A stretch of 64,000 nucleotides of DNA from Novosphingobium sp. Lineage in GTDB: Bacteria; Pseudomonadota; Alphaproteobacteria; Sphingomonadales; Sphingomonadaceae. The stretch spans positions 124,001 through 188,000 of the forward strand of contig NZ_JADZAT010000010.1 of NCBI RefSeq assembly GCF_020852455.1, given 5' to 3'. The notes under the pieces are model-generated. The model had not been told where the DNA came from and did not search any database. It was given only the letters and a program-made list of their open reading frames with translations. The translations under genes were made by a program, and so were the position numbers. This document shows, one piece after another, positions 27,301-35,313 of the stretch (its first letter is position 1; each line of letters begins with the position of its first letter).

Positions 27301-27421
27301 GCCTCCGCCCGTCGATGGGAGGTTGCTCCAGCGGCTGCCCATCGTCATCCAGCGCGTGATACCGCGACGGCGGGTCATAGGGGGAATTGAGAATAGGGTG
27401 GTCAAAAAACGACTGTGACAC
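24389..27421 (-). CDS. Res: type III-like SF2 helicase-nuclease restriction subunit
   Basis: A 1010-residue protein, first gene of the operon. SF2 motor: Walker A MATGAGKTT near residue 180, DEAH at 312-315, SATPFF, then LTEGWDANTVTHI and a QVVGRGLRR motif VI. The C terminus has a PD-(D/E)XK nuclease (PDMVV near 931, LETKG near 952). The N terminus (NSPYDPPSRYHALDDDGQP) resembles the family I remember as BPTD_3080-type restriction endonucleases. The start is GTG, with GAGAGGAA about eight bases upstream. With Mod it would cut unmodified DNA after ATP-driven translocation. Confidence 0.9.
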   Translation of the reverse strand: MSQSFFDHPILNSPYDPPSRYHALDDDGQPLEQPPIDGRRPCDFITPVPKPKRRSGKAAQASMLFEDAAGLSDADQEYNPKPIINEIRAHVATWRSLPSDRDWGVTPATARLLHHWRRTEVEGLRPFFCQVEAVETVIWLTEVARKQDRYKHLWKHIEGANQLANPDLMRMAMKMATGAGKTTVMAMLIAWQTVNAVRSPTSSHFSRGFLIVAPGITIKDRLRVLLPDDPDSYYRHRDMVPADMLPEIAKAKIVITNYHSFKRRETMDVSKVGKALLQGRGDAPVTIETEGQMLQRACGELMSMKNVVVINDEAHHCYEERPQGSVEELADADAKAEAKENKEAARLWINGIKALKKKVGVRAVYDLSATPFFLSGSGYIEGTLFPWVVSDFSLMDAIECGIVKLPRVPVADNLPIDDMPIYRKLWDHIGKEMPKKGAKNSENLDPLKLPTELLTALDALYNHYVKVDEEWKRAGIPVPPVFIVVCNNTSTSKLIYEYISGWDRPNSDGELVNVHRGHLELFRNYDEHGNRIARAPTLLIDSAQLESGEALDTDFRKMAAAEIEQFRRERQDRTGRVEDADDIDDAELLREVMNTVGRTGRLGEQIRCVVSVSMLTEGWDANTVTHILGVRAFGTQLLCEQVVGRGLRRQSYELNEHGLFDVEYADVLGIPFDFTAKPVVVKPTPPKRVTRIHAVKERAAERPELEITFPRVEGYRVDLPDERISATFTEDSRLVVDPAMIGPSRVTMQGIVGQSEELAAKGLGDQRPSAIAYSLAAHLLKRFGDESGDLPVHLFGQVRRVVREWLDGGHLVLKGVPMGVLDYLEIKDQAAERIFLACQRYDHGEQAIKAILDPYNPTSSSRHVGFTTSKDIYATDPRRSHVSHVVCDSTWEAELARVLETHPRVVAYVKNQGLGLEVPYRDGSTPRRYIPDMVVRLDDGKGPDDLLNLVLETKGYRKGDAQLKAETMKTLWVPGVNNLGTHGRWLFAEFTDVFEIEASFAKLIDEAVAA

Positions 27422-27827
27422 GCGGGTTCCTCTCGACCGACCCTGTATTCATGAGACTGGTGGCAATCACAAGAAAGCGAATGTCTGAATAGACAATAAA
27501 AAGTGCCTCACACGGTCCCGGTGCAGTGCGATTGGCCAACGCGGCTAGGTCTGTTCCGAGCGGGTTCTCCCAAGGCCATGTGAGACACTGGCGCGCAGGT
27601 TCCAAGGCCTAGCGAGAAAGAAGCATGGCGCAGGAGCTACCGGGCGTTTCGACGATCTTTCGGGCTTCCCGGCATCGCGGCGGTGCAACGGGTTGCACAT
27701 GCGACGCAGTAGCTTTTGAGGTCTGTAAAGTGCCTCTGAATGGCTATTTTTCTAGCTTTATCAGTGATTAAGGCCGTGACTTGCCCGGCGTGTTTTGCGA
27801 TTGTTCCTCCCTAGATGGAGGATTTTC
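27422..27827. other. Divergent intergenic region between res and the resolvase operon
   Basis: This 406-base stretch carries no convincing gene. It must hold the promoter of the minus-strand restriction operon and that of the plus-strand resolvase operon. Two inverted repeats are visible: TGTCT-GAAT-AGACA at 27482-27495 and GTGCAAC-GG-GTTGCAC at 27683-27698. A 10-base word (AAAGTGCCTC) occurs directly at 27500 and 27727. These are candidates for operators or a resolvase crossover site. Confidence 0.6.
27683..27698. promoter_or_regulatory. 16-bp palindrome upstream of the serine recombinase
   Basis: Two perfect 7-base arms, GTGCAAC and GTTGCAC, flank a two-base centre. The site lies 130 bases before the recombinase start. 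The size and two-base centre resemble serine-recombinase crossover sites, but an operator is equally possible. Confidence 0.4.
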
Positions 27828-28388
27828 ATGCTCATCGGCTACGCTCGCACGAGCCAGCTTCACCAGCGCGCAGGACTTGAAGGCCAAATCGACGATTTGA
27901 AGGCTATCGGGTGCGAACGGCTCTTTGTCGAACAGGTTTCTGCACTTGCCCACAGGCCCGAACTTCAGAACGCAATTGGCTTTGCCCGCGACGGCGATAC
28001 CTTGGTGGTCAAGCGCATGTGTCGCCTTGCCCGCTCAACCGTCGAACTGCTGAACATCGTCGCCAAGCTGGAGGCCAAGGGTGTCGGCGTCAGGGTGCTC
28101 GATTTCGGCGGGGGCGAACTTGACACCAAGTCGGCCAGCGGACGCCTGCTCATCACTGTGCTCGCCGCCGTGTCAGAGGCTGAAAGGAGCATGATGCTTG
28201 AAAGGCAGCGGGTTGGCATAGCCAAGGCGAAACAGGAGGGGCGCTACAAGGGCCGTGTCCCCACCGCCCGGCGCAAGGCTTCGCAGGTGAAGGAACTTCG
28301 CCGGTCGGGGTTGGGTGCTACGCAAATCGCTTCCCAGCTTGGGATCAGCCGGGCGAGCGTCTACCGCATACTGGCGGAGGCGGCATGA
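27828..28388 (+). CDS. Serine recombinase (resolvase/invertase family)
   Basis: A 186-residue small serine recombinase. The N-terminal catalytic domain has the nucleophile Ser9 in YARTSQ, with the Arg-rich VVKRMCRLARS helix near residues 65-75. The E helix EAERSMMLERQRVGIAKAK follows, and then a C-terminal helix-turn-helix (LGATQIASQLGISRASVYRIL). I chose the ATG at 27828, seven bases after GGAGG. Its stop overlaps the next ATG (ATGA). It may resolve multimers of the excised island or control a DNA switch; no inverted cassette is evident nearby. Confidence 0.92.
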   Translation: MLIGYARTSQLHQRAGLEGQIDDLKAIGCERLFVEQVSALAHRPELQNAIGFARDGDTLVVKRMCRLARSTVELLNIVAKLEAKGVGVRVLDFGGGELDTKSASGRLLITVLAAVSEAERSMMLERQRVGIAKAKQEGRYKGRVPTARRKASQVKELRRSGLGATQIASQLGISRASVYRILAEAA

Positions 28389-28585
28389 CCAGCGATCTGC
28401 GCCGCGAGTTCGCGGACATCACCGCCCGGCTGGAAGCACTACATGGCATCAGCGTCGAGGGACAACACCGCGACAACTCCCCGGACATGCAGCGGGTGCT
28501 TATCGCGCATCTGCGCTCCGGCGTGTCCGCGATGGATGGCAGACTGCGCACCATGTCGGCAGCCATCGACAGGCGCAGCCGATGA
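28385..28585 (+). CDS. Small 66-residue protein between resolvase and HNH-like gene
   Basis: An unrecognised 66-residue, mostly helical protein (LRREFADITARLEALHG, VLIAHLRSGVSAMDGRL). It starts in the resolvase stop (ATGA) and ends in the start of the next gene (ATGA). That double coupling is the main evidence that it is real. Heptad-like hydrophobic spacing suggests a short coiled coil, so a partner of one of the two flanking proteins is plausible. Confidence 0.6.
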   Translation: MTSDLRREFADITARLEALHGISVEGQHRDNSPDMQRVLIAHLRSGVSAMDGRLRTMSAAIDRRSR

Positions 28586-29118
28586 GTGACTTCGACATCG
28601 ACGCCTACATAGACACGTTGCCATCCCTCCGGCTGCGCGAACCCCGCACTCCGCCGCCGCGCTACCACGTCAGCCAATGGCCGCTTCTGAAGCCATACGG
28701 CGGGTTCACCGGCGAGGAGCGAAGGCGTGGCGGTCAACTGGCCGTCTGGCTGCTTGCGGCTGGCTGCATCGCAAAGCCGACGCACTGTGATGTTTGCGGC
28801 AGCCGAAGCGGCGTCGGCTTCCATTCCGAGAGCTACTACCATGTCGCGCGCTATGCGAGCCTTTGCCGCCGTTGCCACTTCGCCTTGCATCGGCGGCATT
28901 TCGAGTGGGACCAGTGGCGGCGCATTGTCGATGCGGCGGCGGTCACAGGCCGTGAGTGGTTCGCGCTTGCACCCCGGCAAAGGATCGACATCGCACAGCA
29001 TCTGCGGAACCGCTGGGGCTGGCGCGCTGCCGACATCGAGAGATCGCCGGTCACACCACTGCCAGATGCCATCACAGCACTGCTGCCGGACAACATGTTG
29101 CCGCACGCTGGGTTGTGA
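28582..29118 (+). CDS. HNH-like zinc-binding protein
   Basis: A 178-residue protein. A central CDVCGSRSG...LCRRCHFALHRRHF segment has two Cys pairs and a CH...H arrangement like the zinc-stabilised HNH/McrA nuclease fold. The flanks are Arg/Trp-rich. The exact catalytic His-Asn-His set is not certain. The ATG at 28582 overlaps the stop of the 66-residue gene, so it is the third gene of the resolvase mini-operon. It might nick DNA at transfer or act against foreign DNA. Confidence 0.6.
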   Translation: MSDFDIDAYIDTLPSLRLREPRTPPPRYHVSQWPLLKPYGGFTGEERRRGGQLAVWLLAAGCIAKPTHCDVCGSRSGVGFHSESYYHVARYASLCRRCHFALHRRHFEWDQWRRIVDAAAVTGREWFALAPRQRIDIAQHLRNRWGWRAADIERSPVTPLPDAITALLPDNMLPHAGL

Positions 29119-29270
29119 GTGCCAATGCGGACATAACTGATCGAGAATAGCGATCTGCTCAAAATCGCGATCGGTATCCTTGGAGTGTCAGTCCAAACGA
29201 TGAACCGCCTGATTACCGGCTGTTAAGACTTCCAGCGCACTGATGGACGGAATGCGTCGGGAGGGCCACG

Positions 29271-29969
29271 GTGAGCAAGGACGAAAACCATCGCTTCAGC
29301 AGGATACTTTGGCAGCTTCAGCAGTATCAGCATGTAATCCGTGAATGGGATAGCAGCTTGGACCCATACGAGTTCAAGGTTGTGATGCAGGTTCTTGACC
29401 GGACGGTCGGATGGCAGAAGCTACAAGCAACTTTTCGACCATCTGTGATGCTGAAGGGAGACCGGAAGTATTCCGGTTTCGGGGATACAATGCACCGCAG
29501 CAAGCTGATGAAGGTGCTTGCCAAGCTTGAGCGCCGGGGCGTCATACGGCGAGAGCCTGATCCAGTGCGCCCCGGCCTCAAGGTCTATGCGGTCAACCTC
29601 GATTGGAAGCCTGATCATAATTTGGATGTGGGCCTCGCCGCTGATGAAGTGGATTTGCTCCAGAGCAATGGCGTTTTCGAAGATGTCTCCACAGGAGACG
29701 AGTGGTCTGCACAGTGGCACTGCCCTGTCTCTGTCGAAGCCGCTGATGTCTCCGATGGAGACCCAAGAGAAAGCTATCGGGACAACACTATCCTTACAGG
29801 TATTCATGAGAATACTATCAGCGCTGATCCGTCGCCTACGGCCCCGGAACAGCGAGTTACTAAAACCGGAGTAGTTAGAACGCCGATTAGGCCAGTGGCC
29901 GGAAGCGCTGACGCGCTCCCGGCCACAGAAATCAATCCGCCGCTCCGGCTTCGAACGGCAAGCCGATAG
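29271..29969 (+). CDS. Replication-initiator-like winged-helix protein
   Basis: A 232-residue protein whose first 115 residues look like the DNA-binding part of phage O-type or plasmid replication proteins (LDPYEFKVVMQVLDRTVGWQK, then LMKVLAKLERRGVIRREPD). The second half is Asp/Ser/Thr-rich and looks disordered. It starts with GTG, with GGGAGGG upstream. The 3' end of the coding sequence contains a strong imperfect hairpin. It may start replication of the excised island, but no helicase loader or iterons are seen. Confidence 0.55.
   Translation: MSKDENHRFSRILWQLQQYQHVIREWDSSLDPYEFKVVMQVLDRTVGWQKLQATFRPSVMLKGDRKYSGFGDTMHRSKLMKVLAKLERRGVIRREPDPVRPGLKVYAVNLDWKPDHNLDVGLAADEVDLLQSNGVFEDVSTGDEWSAQWHCPVSVEAADVSDGDPRESYRDNTILTGIHENTISADPSPTAPEQRVTKTGVVRTPIRPVAGSADALPATEINPPLRLRTASR
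29895..29926. repeat. Imperfect hairpin near the end of the replication-like gene
   Basis: GTGGCCGG (29895-29902) pairs with CCGGCCAC (29919-29926). After one mismatch, AGCG pairs with CGCT around a six-base loop. No T-run follows. It may be a protein-binding or origin structure, or a terminator that depends on other factors. Confidence 0.5.
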
Positions 29970-30006
29970 CCCCCGCTCGCGAAACCTGATCTGACCGGAG
30001 GGCAGT

Positions 30007-30489
30007 ATGAAGTTCGACAGGGCATCACTAGAAGCCGAGGGGTTCACTGGCTGGCTTCCGTTCCCCGATGCGCGGGCCAGCAGCGCGATCCCCGCCACAG
30101 GTGGTGTCTATGTCGTGACCTACGCCGGGGGCGCTCCAGCGGCCTTCCTGCCGGAAAATCGGGGCGGTTGGTTCAAGGGCAAAGACCCCACCGTCCCGGC
30201 GTCTGCGCTCACAGCCAACTGGATCGACGCTGAAGTCGTCTACATCGGCAAGGCCGACCAACTTAGGCGGCGCATCCGCCAGTTCGCCGACTTCGGCGCT
30301 GGCAAGCCGGTGGGCCATTGGGGCGGTCGCCTGATCTGGCAACTGGCGGAACCTGACAAGCTGCGCATTGCGTGGAAGGAGACGCCTGACCGCGTGCCGG
30401 TCGAGGTGGAAGCGGAAATGCTCGCCATGTTCCGGCGCGAATACGGCAAGCCGCCGTTCGCGAACGACCCGCATCTGCTGGGGCGGTGA
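30007..30489 (+). CDS. GIY-YIG superfamily protein
   Basis: A 160-residue protein with GVY at residues 33-35 and YIG at 79-81, a following Arg-rich helix (KADQLRRRIRQF) and a Glu in VEVEAEML near 137. These match the two name motifs, the catalytic Arg and the metal-binding Glu of the GIY-YIG nuclease fold. The spacing between GVY and YIG is longer than usual (about 44 residues), with a Gly/Pro-rich insert. GGAGGG lies before the ATG. It may be an endonuclease of the island; the target is unknown. Confidence 0.7.
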   Translation: MKFDRASLEAEGFTGWLPFPDARASSAIPATGGVYVVTYAGGAPAAFLPENRGGWFKGKDPTVPASALTANWIDAEVVYIGKADQLRRRIRQFADFGAGKPVGHWGGRLIWQLAEPDKLRIAWKETPDRVPVEVEAEMLAMFRREYGKPPFANDPHLLGR

Positions 30490-30527
30490 TTGGTGACTGA
30501 CGCACTGATGATGTCATCGGAGCGATT

Positions 30528-30827
30528 ATGGGACTGCCATTCCCGCCAAAACGAACTATTAAGTTGGCCATGGGCACAAGTGCATCATGGACGCCTGAAC
30601 GGCGAGCGAGGCAGGCCGAAGCTATCAGGCGCTGGCGTCCATGGGACCAGTCCACTGGCCCGCGCTCCCCTGAAGGTAAGGAGCGATCAAGTCGCAATGC
30701 CGACAAGGGGATTGCCCGGCAGCAGGCTGACTTTCGAGACGTCCGTCTACAGGTCAGGGCGGGGTTCGCGGTCAAAGCCGAGGAGGCACTAAGGCGATTG
30801 CAGGCATTTCAAGCGAAGGTGGACTGA
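30528..30827 (+). CDS. Small basic protein with WTPERR/STGPRSPEGK motif
   Basis: A 99-residue basic protein starting six bases after GGAG. The segments WTPERRARQAEAIRRW and STGPRSPEGKERSSRNA look like a short conserved motif seen in many small proteobacterial ORFs of mobile elements, of unknown function. It is the last gene of the island before attR. Confidence 0.5.
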   Translation: MGLPFPPKRTIKLAMGTSASWTPERRARQAEAIRRWRPWDQSTGPRSPEGKERSSRNADKGIARQQADFRDVRLQVRAGFAVKAEEALRRLQAFQAKVD

Positions 30828-30869
30828 CGATCACGCCGTGCCAGTTTTGCGCTGCTCGCATTGGTTGAC

Positions 30870-30880
30870 GGTGTTACACA
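30870..30880 (+). repeat. Possible integrase arm-type site, right
   Basis: GGTGTTACACA, identical to 15678-15688, lies 74 bases inside the attR core. A further CGCTACACGCG follows at once. Confidence 0.4.
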
Positions 30881-30954
30881 CTTCCGCTACACGCGCGTCA
30901 GTAGCAACGCTGGAAAGGCGGGGATTTCTGCGGTTTTGGTGTTCCTGATGCCGC

Positions 30955-30975
30955 TCCCCCTCGGCTCCACCAGTG
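30955..30975 (+). repeat. attR core of the island
   Basis: A perfect 21-bp copy of 15587-15607. It is a remnant of the tRNA-Ala 3' end with no tRNA body before it, which marks the distal end of the inserted DNA. Confidence 0.92.
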
Positions 30976-31137
30976 TTTTCGGGCTGTGATTTGCCCCATG
31001 CCGGGCTGCGAACGGCAGTGTTCTGCGCTTCCGGTGCTCACGGCCAGCAGGCCGCTCCGCTCCGGTTCTCGAACCCCGCCATTCTCGCTCCGGCCTGAGC
31101 CAAATCCCAACCCGAAAACGTGCGTCCATTCCTGGCC

Positions 31138-32260
<1,123 letters not shown>

Positions 32261-32397
32261 AGGCGGGTACGCCGAAAAGCTAAGCCCCTAGGCCTGCCAC
32301 GGGTTTGGCTGCTTTGCGTCATGGAACATCAGGCTTTCCTACTCCGCCCCGGCCTGCCACAAACTCCCGGACCAGGCAGGGCAGCTGGAGGTCTGGA

Positions 32398-32469
32398 ATG
32401 AAAGTTTACACCCGTGCAAATGGCCTGACCTGTTTAAAGCAAGGAAAAGCTGATGGTTATTGCCTCTAA
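32398..32469 (+). CDS. 23-codon leader ORF upstream of proB
   Basis: An ATG six bases after a perfect GGAGG opens a 23-codon frame (MKVYTRANG...GYCL) ending 92 bases before the proB start. proB itself has no clear ribosome-binding site, so this ORF could shape its expression. It has no Pro codons, so a classic proline attenuator is unlikely, but it has four Lys codons. It may instead be a chance ORF. Confidence 0.4.
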   Translation: MKVYTRANGLTCLKQGKADGYCL

Positions 32470-32561
32470 CGGCTCGCTTGCCTGCAGTCTTTCAAGGCCC
32501 ATCGGGTGTGCATTCCGTCGACCGGCTTGCATCCGCCTTCCAAGACAGTAATCGCAACAGC

Positions 32562-33692
32562 ATGAAGATCGCCCGTCTCTCCGATCTGGCCGAAAAGTCC
32601 GCCTGCCCCCGGCTGGTGGTCAAGGTTGGCTCGTCGCTGCTGGTTGGCAAGGACGGGGTGCGACGTCAGTGGCTGGAAGGGCTGGTGACCGAAATCGCTG
32701 CCGCCCGGGCGCGCGGGCAGGAAGTGATCGTGGTGTCATCAGGCGCGATTGCGCTGGGGGCGGCGCGGCTGGGGCTCGACAAGGGCGGACGCGGCAGTCT
32801 GGCCGATGCCCAGGCGGCGGCGGCTGTCGGCCAGATCGCCCTGTCGGGGCTATGGGCGGAGCTGCTTGGCGCACACGGGCTGACCGCCGCACAACTGCTG
32901 CTGACGCTGGAAGACCTTGAGGACCGCCGCCGCTACCTCAACGCCACGGCCACGCTGACCCGCCTGCTTGATGCCGGCGCGGTGCCGGTGATCAACGAGA
33001 ATGACTCGGTCGCCACGCAGGAAATCCGCTTTGGCGACAACGACCGGCTGGCCGCGCGGGTTGCCCAGGCGGCGGGGGCCAGCGCGGTGTTGCTGCTATC
33101 GGATGTCGATGGCCTGTTCGATCGCAATCCGAGTGAACCAGGCGCAACGCGGCTTGGCGAAGTGCGCGGCGTCACGGCCGAGATCCATGCCATGGCCACC
33201 GGCGGCAGTTCATCGGGGATGGGTTCGGGCGGCATGACCAGCAAGCTGCAGGCTGCCGAGATTGCCGAGCGTGCGGGGATCGCGCTTGCGATTGCCTCGG
33301 GGCTGCATGATGCACCGATCGCGCGCGCTTGCCAGCAGGGGATCGGCACCCTGTTCCTGCCGCGCCGCAAGGATGCCGGGCGCAAGGCCTGGCTGGGCGG
33401 GCGGCTGCGGCTGAAGGGTGCGCTGGTGATTGATGCCGGAGCAGCGAAGGCACTGGGCAAGGGATCGAGCTTGCTGGCCGCAGGGATTGTGCGGGTTGAG
33501 GGTGAGTTCCAGCGCGGCGATGCCGTGGCGGTGCAGGATGAACGCGGCACCACGTTGGCGCATGGCCTGGCTGAATACGATGCGCTGGAATGCGCGCGGT
33601 TGATGGGCCGGCAATCGGCCGAACACGCCGCGATCCTGGGCTATGCGCCGCGTTCGGCGGTGGTTCACCGCGATCAGATGGTAGTGCTGTGA
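32562..33692 (+). CDS. proB: Glutamate 5-kinase
   Basis: A 376-residue amino-acid kinase with a C-terminal PUA domain; it makes glutamyl-5-phosphate in proline synthesis. KVGSSLLVGKDG at the N terminus, the NENDSVAT loop and GSGGMTSKLQAAEIA mark the kinase, and PUA covers about residues 285-370. I chose the ATG at 32562 because the longer frame only adds a non-conserved 34-residue leader; no good ribosome-binding site precedes it. In the 301-base gap after obgE only the small leader ORF is seen. The stop overlaps the next GTG. Confidence 0.95.
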   Translation: MKIARLSDLAEKSACPRLVVKVGSSLLVGKDGVRRQWLEGLVTEIAAARARGQEVIVVSSGAIALGAARLGLDKGGRGSLADAQAAAAVGQIALSGLWAELLGAHGLTAAQLLLTLEDLEDRRRYLNATATLTRLLDAGAVPVINENDSVATQEIRFGDNDRLAARVAQAAGASAVLLLSDVDGLFDRNPSEPGATRLGEVRGVTAEIHAMATGGSSSGMGSGGMTSKLQAAEIAERAGIALAIASGLHDAPIARACQQGIGTLFLPRRKDAGRKAWLGGRLRLKGALVIDAGAAKALGKGSSLLAAGIVRVEGEFQRGDAVAVQDERGTTLAHGLAEYDALECARLMGRQSAEHAAILGYAPRSAVVHRDQMVVL

Positions 33693-34594
33693 CGCTTGCC
33701 GTGACCGGGGCGACCGGGTTTGTCGGCCAGGCGTTGCTCGACCGCGCGCTGGACAATGGACTGCCGGTGCGCGCGCTGGCACGCCGACCGCAGGAGCCGC
33801 GAGCAGGCGTGGAATGGGTGACCGGCGATCTTGATGCCGCGGCGGCCTTGCGCCAGCTGGTACGCGGGGTCGAGGCGGTGATCCATGTCGCCGGGGTGGT
33901 CAACGATGCCGCCCAGTTTGAGCGCGGCAATGTGGCTGGAACGATGAGCGTGATCGAAGCCTGCAAGGCCGAGGGCGTGCAGCGGCTGGTCTTTGTCTCC
34001 TCGCTCTCGGCGCGTGAACCGGAACTGTCGGCCTATGGCGCCAGCAAGGCCCGCGCCGAAAAGCTGGTCAGGGCCAGCGGGCTCGACTGGACGATCATCC
34101 GCCCGCCCGGAATCTATGGTCCGCGCGATGTGGATTACTTCGAAATGTTCCGCCTTGCCCGCTGGGGCCTGATGCCGGTCCCGCCCAAGGAAGGGCGCGC
34201 CTCGATCATCCATGTCGATGATCTGGCGCGGCTGCTGCTGGCGGTTGTTCCGGCGGGCGAAGGGGTGTCGTTCGAGACCTTCGAGCCCGACGATGGCCGC
34301 GAGCATGGCTGGAGCCACTACGAACTAGCCCGCGCCGTGGGCTGGGCGATGGGGCGGCGGCCATGGGTGGTGCACCTCAGCCGCAAGTCGCTCGAACGGG
34401 CGGCGCGGGTCGATCGTTCGGTGCGCGGGGCCAGGGCACGGCTGACCAAGGATCGGGTCGGTTACATGGCCCACCCTGATTGGGTGGTCAGCCACGGCCA
34501 GCGCCCGCCGCAAGGGCTGTGGCGCCCGCTGATCCCGACCCGTGAAGGGCTCAAGGCTACCGCGAAATGGTACCGCGACAACGGCTGGCTCTAA
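33689..34594 (+). CDS. NAD(P)-dependent epimerase/dehydratase family protein
   Basis: A 301-residue extended-SDR protein. The N-terminal TGATGFVGQALL is the NAD(P)-binding loop and YGASKARAEKL carries the catalytic Tyr-x-x-x-Lys. SSLSARE supplies the Ser. The substrate is not evident; close-looking families include NDUFA9-like and nucleoside-sugar epimerases. The GTG start overlaps the proB stop by four bases, so it is probably co-translated with proB. Confidence 0.85.
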   Translation: MTLAVTGATGFVGQALLDRALDNGLPVRALARRPQEPRAGVEWVTGDLDAAAALRQLVRGVEAVIHVAGVVNDAAQFERGNVAGTMSVIEACKAEGVQRLVFVSSLSAREPELSAYGASKARAEKLVRASGLDWTIIRPPGIYGPRDVDYFEMFRLARWGLMPVPPKEGRASIIHVDDLARLLLAVVPAGEGVSFETFEPDDGREHGWSHYELARAVGWAMGRRPWVVHLSRKSLERAARVDRSVRGARARLTKDRVGYMAHPDWVVSHGQRPPQGLWRPLIPTREGLKATAKWYRDNGWL

Positions 34595-34689
34595 GCAACT
34601 GCTTAGCAGGCGTGAATTAAGCGCCTGTCCCTAGCGCGACCATTCCAGGCCGGTCATTTCAGCGGCATTTCCAGCCGGAGGAATGGCAC

Positions 34690-35310
34690 ATGGAAGCGAA
34701 GAATTGGGATCCGATCGTCAAGCTGACCCACTGGGGTATCGTCACTGCGGTGATCGGCAATGCTCTGGTCACCGAAGAGGGATCGGGCTGGCACATCTGG
34801 GTTGGATATGGCCTGGCCGCACTGCTTGCCTTGCGCTTGCTGTGGGGTCTGGTCGGCCCGCGCGAGGCACGCTTTGGTAGCTTCCCCCCTAGCCTCGCGC
34901 GGGCCACGCATCATCTGGGCGAGATTCGCCGCGGCGAAGTGACCCGCCACGCCTCGCACAACCCGCTGGGCGCGCTGATGGCCTACGCGATCTGGGCCGT
35001 GCTGCTGGTGGTGGCCGGAACCGGAATCGCGATGTCGGGCCCGCCGCCAAGCAATCCTTCCGCGGTGAGCGGTGAACATGACGAACATGGCGCCAAGGCT
35101 GGCGGAGCCGAGCACGAAGAGCGTGCAGAAGCAGCCGAAGGTGGCGAGGAAGGTGAGGAAGAAGAGGGACCGCTGCTTGAATTGCACGAATTGTCGGTCA
35201 ATTTGCTCTATGTCCTGATTGCGCTGCACCTGATGGGTGTAGTGTTCGAATCGCGCCGCAGCGGGCCGGGGATCGTCCGGTCGATGTTGCCGGGCGGAAC
35301 ACGAAGGTGA
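34690..35310 (+). CDS. Cytochrome b561-family membrane protein with an acidic/His insert
   Basis: A 206-residue four-helix di-haem membrane protein like the b-type cytochromes of hydrogenases. DPIVKLTHWGIVTAV gives the first helix His, HIWVGYGLAALLALRLLW the second, ATHHL and HNPLGALMAYAIW the third, and LLYVLIALHLMGVVFES the last. Between helices 3 and 4 there is an unusual 35-residue insert rich in Glu, Ala and His (GEHDEHGAKAG...EEGEEEEG). The gene is followed at three bases by a LuxR-type regulator. Confidence 0.85.
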   Translation: MEAKNWDPIVKLTHWGIVTAVIGNALVTEEGSGWHIWVGYGLAALLALRLLWGLVGPREARFGSFPPSLARATHHLGEIRRGEVTRHASHNPLGALMAYAIWAVLLVVAGTGIAMSGPPPSNPSAVSGEHDEHGAKAGGAEHEERAEAAEGGEEGEEEEGPLLELHELSVNLLYVLIALHLMGVVFESRRSGPGIVRSMLPGGTRR

Positions 35311-35313
35311 AGG

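Noticed and set aside
17509..27421. Assignment of the operon to DISARM, BREX or Zorya
   Set aside because: No DUF1998 protein, PLD nuclease, PglZ, BrxC-type ATPase or MotAB-like proteins are present. Only a type III-like Res/Mod core is recognisable.
29150..29223. Short HTH-like translation (LLKIAIGILGVSVQTMNRLI) before the replication-like gene
   Set aside because: There is no start codon or ribosome-binding site and the open frame is only about 30 codons. It may be a decayed remnant but cannot be supported.
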